The notes under the pieces were generated by a model, which did not search any database, was not told the DNA's origin, and saw only the letters and a list, made by a program, of their open reading frames with translations. A stretch of DNA of 22,610 nucleotides from a virus, in the IMG/VR virus record IMGVR_UViG_3300042507_005434, positions 1 through 22,610 of that record; one strand, written 5' to 3'. Position 1 is the stretch's first letter; every line of letters begins with the position of its first letter. Shown one piece after another: positions 20,787 to 22,610 of this stretch. Position numbers and translations under genes: made by a program.

Positions 20787-22019
20787 TCAAAATGGGTCAT
20801 TTGATCCTTTTCTATCGGCAGTCTTGAGCCGCCAAATTGGGCTTTGATTCGGGCCAGTTTCCACCGCCTCTACGCCTGCTTGTGAAAGCGCATCGGGCAT
20901 CCGCTCAATCGACGCGGCCCAAGCCCTGACCATGCCATCAGTCGGGAACTTGCCACCGGCCTTGATCGCCGCCGTGATGGCCGATTTTCGCGGCAGACTG
21001 CCTCCATTGGCGGCCAATGCCGCCCTCACCGCCTCGGCCCGCTCTGGAGCCTTGCTAATGGCCGCCTTGCCCGCCTGGCGTAGCTTGCTGGCATCAAGCT
21101 CATCTCGCGGGTTCAGCACCGGCGCAGCCCACTCAAAGACCGTCGCCGGAATCGGCGCGAACTCCCGCAGGCTCGCCTCCAAGACAAAACAATTCTCCTC
21201 CTCGTGCGGAGTGAACGTCACGATGGCGTCAGGATCCCGTGCCATGACTCCACTCCCTGAAATTCTGTCCATTGGATCCTTGCCGCTTTGGTTCCCCTTG
21301 GAAAAGTGCGCGGCAAACGCAATCGCGGCCCCGCACTCATCGGCAAACTGCTCAAGCTCTAGCATCAGCCCCGCCATGTCGCCCGCCGCGTTCTCGTCCC
21401 GACCGCCGTAAGTCTTATAGATCGGGTCGAGCACGATCAGCCGCAAGCCGCCCGGCACCTCAGCCAGCCTCTTGCGCGCCGCCGACAGCATGATCGTCAG
21501 GTCGTAGCACTTGCCCCGCAGATTCCACGTTAAGAACCGCTCATGCACCTCGGGTGCGAGCTTTTCATCTTCCGCGATCCCGCGAAACGTAGCGATCCAC
21601 TCCGCGCGTTTGCCCGCCGTCGATCCATCGAGCTCCAGGTTCACATACAGCACCGCCCCCTGCTCACACTTAAACTTTCCCAGCCAATACCCCCCTGACG
21701 CCACTGCCAGCGCCAGATCGAGCAGCGTCCACGTTTTGCCCATCTTGGACGAACCGCCGATGACCAGCTTGCGCCGTTGCCGCAGAATGGCACCATCCTC
21801 GCCGCCCTCTGGCCCGCAGATAAGCAGCCCGGGGGTCTGCGCCTTCAGCGCGAAAAGCTCATTGCCTTTAAGCCACGGCGGCAACGCATCCGACTCCGGC
21901 GGATCGTCCGCCACGGCCAATTTGTGAACATTCGTCGGCTCGCCCGCCGCATCCATGTGTTCGGTTTCTTTTAGGGCTGCCGCCCCGACTGCTTGTGCAA
22001 TTTGTGATTTATGCGGCAT
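20787..22019 (-). CDS. RepA-like hexameric replicative helicase (AAA_25 type)
   Basis: This 410-residue protein has its ATG at 22017-22019, overlapping the primase stop by 11 bases. The P-loop GSSKMGKT is at 89-96 and Walker B RLIVLDP at 193-199. Then come the sensor region FAAHFSKGNQSGKDPMDRISGSGVMARDPDAIVTF (about 235-270), typical of RepA/AAA_25 helicases, with His238 as a likely sensor. The C-terminal part (ERAEAVRAALAANGG ... ITAAIKAG) may be a winged-helix DNA-binding add-on. It unwinds DNA at the replication fork, with the adjacent primase supplying primers. The downstream region ends in the hairpin-rich gap. Family assignment is confident; the exact loader is unknown. Confidence 0.9.
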   Translation of the reverse strand: MPHKSQIAQAVGAAALKETEHMDAAGEPTNVHKLAVADDPPESDALPPWLKGNELFALKAQTPGLLICGPEGGEDGAILRQRRKLVIGGSSKMGKTWTLLDLALAVASGGYWLGKFKCEQGAVLYVNLELDGSTAGKRAEWIATFRGIAEDEKLAPEVHERFLTWNLRGKCYDLTIMLSAARKRLAEVPGGLRLIVLDPIYKTYGGRDENAAGDMAGLMLELEQFADECGAAIAFAAHFSKGNQSGKDPMDRISGSGVMARDPDAIVTFTPHEEENCFVLEASLREFAPIPATVFEWAAPVLNPRDELDASKLRQAGKAAISKAPERAEAVRAALAANGGSLPRKSAITAAIKAGGKFPTDGMVRAWAASIERMPDALSQAGVEAVETGPNQSPIWRLKTADRKGSNDPF

Positions 22020-22610
22020 CGAAAAACTCCAGTCGTTGAATTGTTCCGTTCTCCCTTTGCCCGTTCGGCATCCGCACGAACTGGCTTTTCAGCCACGTCT
22101 TAGGGTCGCCCCCGAGACGCACCGCCTCTTCCATGAATTTCCTGTCACTCGCCTCATCGGTCGCCTGATACCAGCCATGCAGCGACTTCGAACCCGAAAA
22201 AACCACCATCCGCAACTTGCGAAACTCCGAGAGCCAGATATGCCGCGCCGCCTGCTCATCGAGCGTCGCCCCGTCATCGAACTCCACGACGATATTCTGG
22301 CGCGGCCCCGTGTTGTCCAAAGTATGTGCCGAAAGCTCGCCATCACTCTTCCGCTTCCCCTCCAGAGCCGACATGGCGCTCGGCACAACAAACTCCCAAA
22401 GGTGCAACTGTCCGCTAAACGTCGAAAGCGGCGCCGTCTCAAACTTCGAAACTCCCATACCCACGCACACCAGCGCCTCGCTGCCCCCCAGTAATTCGCC
22501 CAAAAACCACTCAGGCGTGGCCTTCTCCATGTTTGCAGCATCCAGCGCCGAAGCCTCCCGCAGCCGCTCCAGCGACCATTCCCTCCGCTTGGAGAGCCGA
22601 CGGCACTCCG
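22009..22610 (-). CDS. Primase/prim-pol, C-terminal part (runs off the right edge)
   Basis: The frame is open to the edge; an apparent start at 22530 is internal, because codons continue upstream (ending CRRLSKRREWSLERLREAS) without a stop. The 199 visible residues hold the conserved core of phage and plasmid primases: VVEFDD (acidic metal site), LDEQAARHIWL, then VVFSGSKSLHGWYQ, a long helix, and SQFVRMPNGQRENGTIQRLEFF. The text '...E.D......EQ...... SG.KSLH.W....... R.P...R..G..Q.L.' is that of the archaeo-eukaryotic-type primase group. It makes primers for the neighbouring helicase. Stop TAA at 22009-22011. Confidence 0.85.
   Translation of the reverse strand, partial: ECRRLSKRREWSLERLREASALDAANMEKATPEWFLGELLGGSEALVCVGMGVSKFETAPLSTFSGQLHLWEFVVPSAMSALEGKRKSDGELSAHTLDNTGPRQNIVVEFDDGATLDEQAARHIWLSEFRKLRMVVFSGSKSLHGWYQATDEASDRKFMEEAVRLGGDPKTWLKSQFVRMPNGQRENGTIQRLEFFDAA

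Noticed and set aside
22089-22541. Alternative minus-strand frame over the primase
   Set aside because: Arg/Trp-rich shadow; the overlapping frame carries conserved primase motifs and runs to the edge.

Overview
The window is a stretch of a tailed-phage (or prophage) genome. It has a replication block at the right end and a lambda-like packaging, head and tail block over the rest. Every gene I can support lies on the minus strand, so the transcript reads from position 22610 down to 1, and genes are packed with overlapping stop/start codons (ATGA or TAATG) at many junctions. I saw no integrase, lysis genes, tRNA or CRISPR. Both ends cut a gene: a primase at the right edge and a tail/baseplate protein at the left edge. 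The host is most likely a Verrucomicrobiota bacterium. I infer this from the style of the tail-tip proteins (Thr/Asn-rich, one with a signal peptide) and the high-GC coding; it is not proven.

Right to left, the replication and accessory block holds a primase fragment (22009-22610) and a RepA-like hexameric helicase (20787-22019). A 135-bp gap with two hairpins follows. Next come a 64-aa protein, a 57-aa protein that is easy to miss, a helix-turn-helix protein (19703-20290), a DUF3102-like protein and an HNH endonuclease (18365-19099). The packaging/head block is the terminase small and large subunits, a small gpW-position protein, a lambda B-type portal, a ClpP-type prohead protease with a nested in-frame scaffold, and the major capsid protein (12093-12989). 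A strong terminator follows the capsid gene. Behind it sits a two-gene modification cassette: an orphan DNA methyltransferase and a 594-aa protein with two glycosyltransferase-like domains. The connector/tail block then holds a gpFII-like protein, a tail-terminator candidate, a short unknown, a tail tube protein, an unknown and a gpG/gpGT-type chaperone pair. The chaperone pair is joined by a -1 frameshift at a perfect slippery heptamer (6740-6746). The block ends with a basic unknown protein, the tape measure (3809-5734) and a run of tail-tip/fibre proteins down to the left edge.

The most unusual signal is a short directional element, TTGACA followed by C or A (minus strand). It sits 19 to 23 bases upstream of thirteen start codons, from the HNH gene down to the tail fibre gene, including the nested scaffold start. 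Most structural genes with this element have no Shine-Dalgarno sequence. At the terminase promoter-proximal gap the element is embedded in a perfect 10-bp inverted repeat with a single central base. It could be a stoperator-like repressor site, a translation or transcription initiation element, or a recombination linker; sequence alone does not decide.
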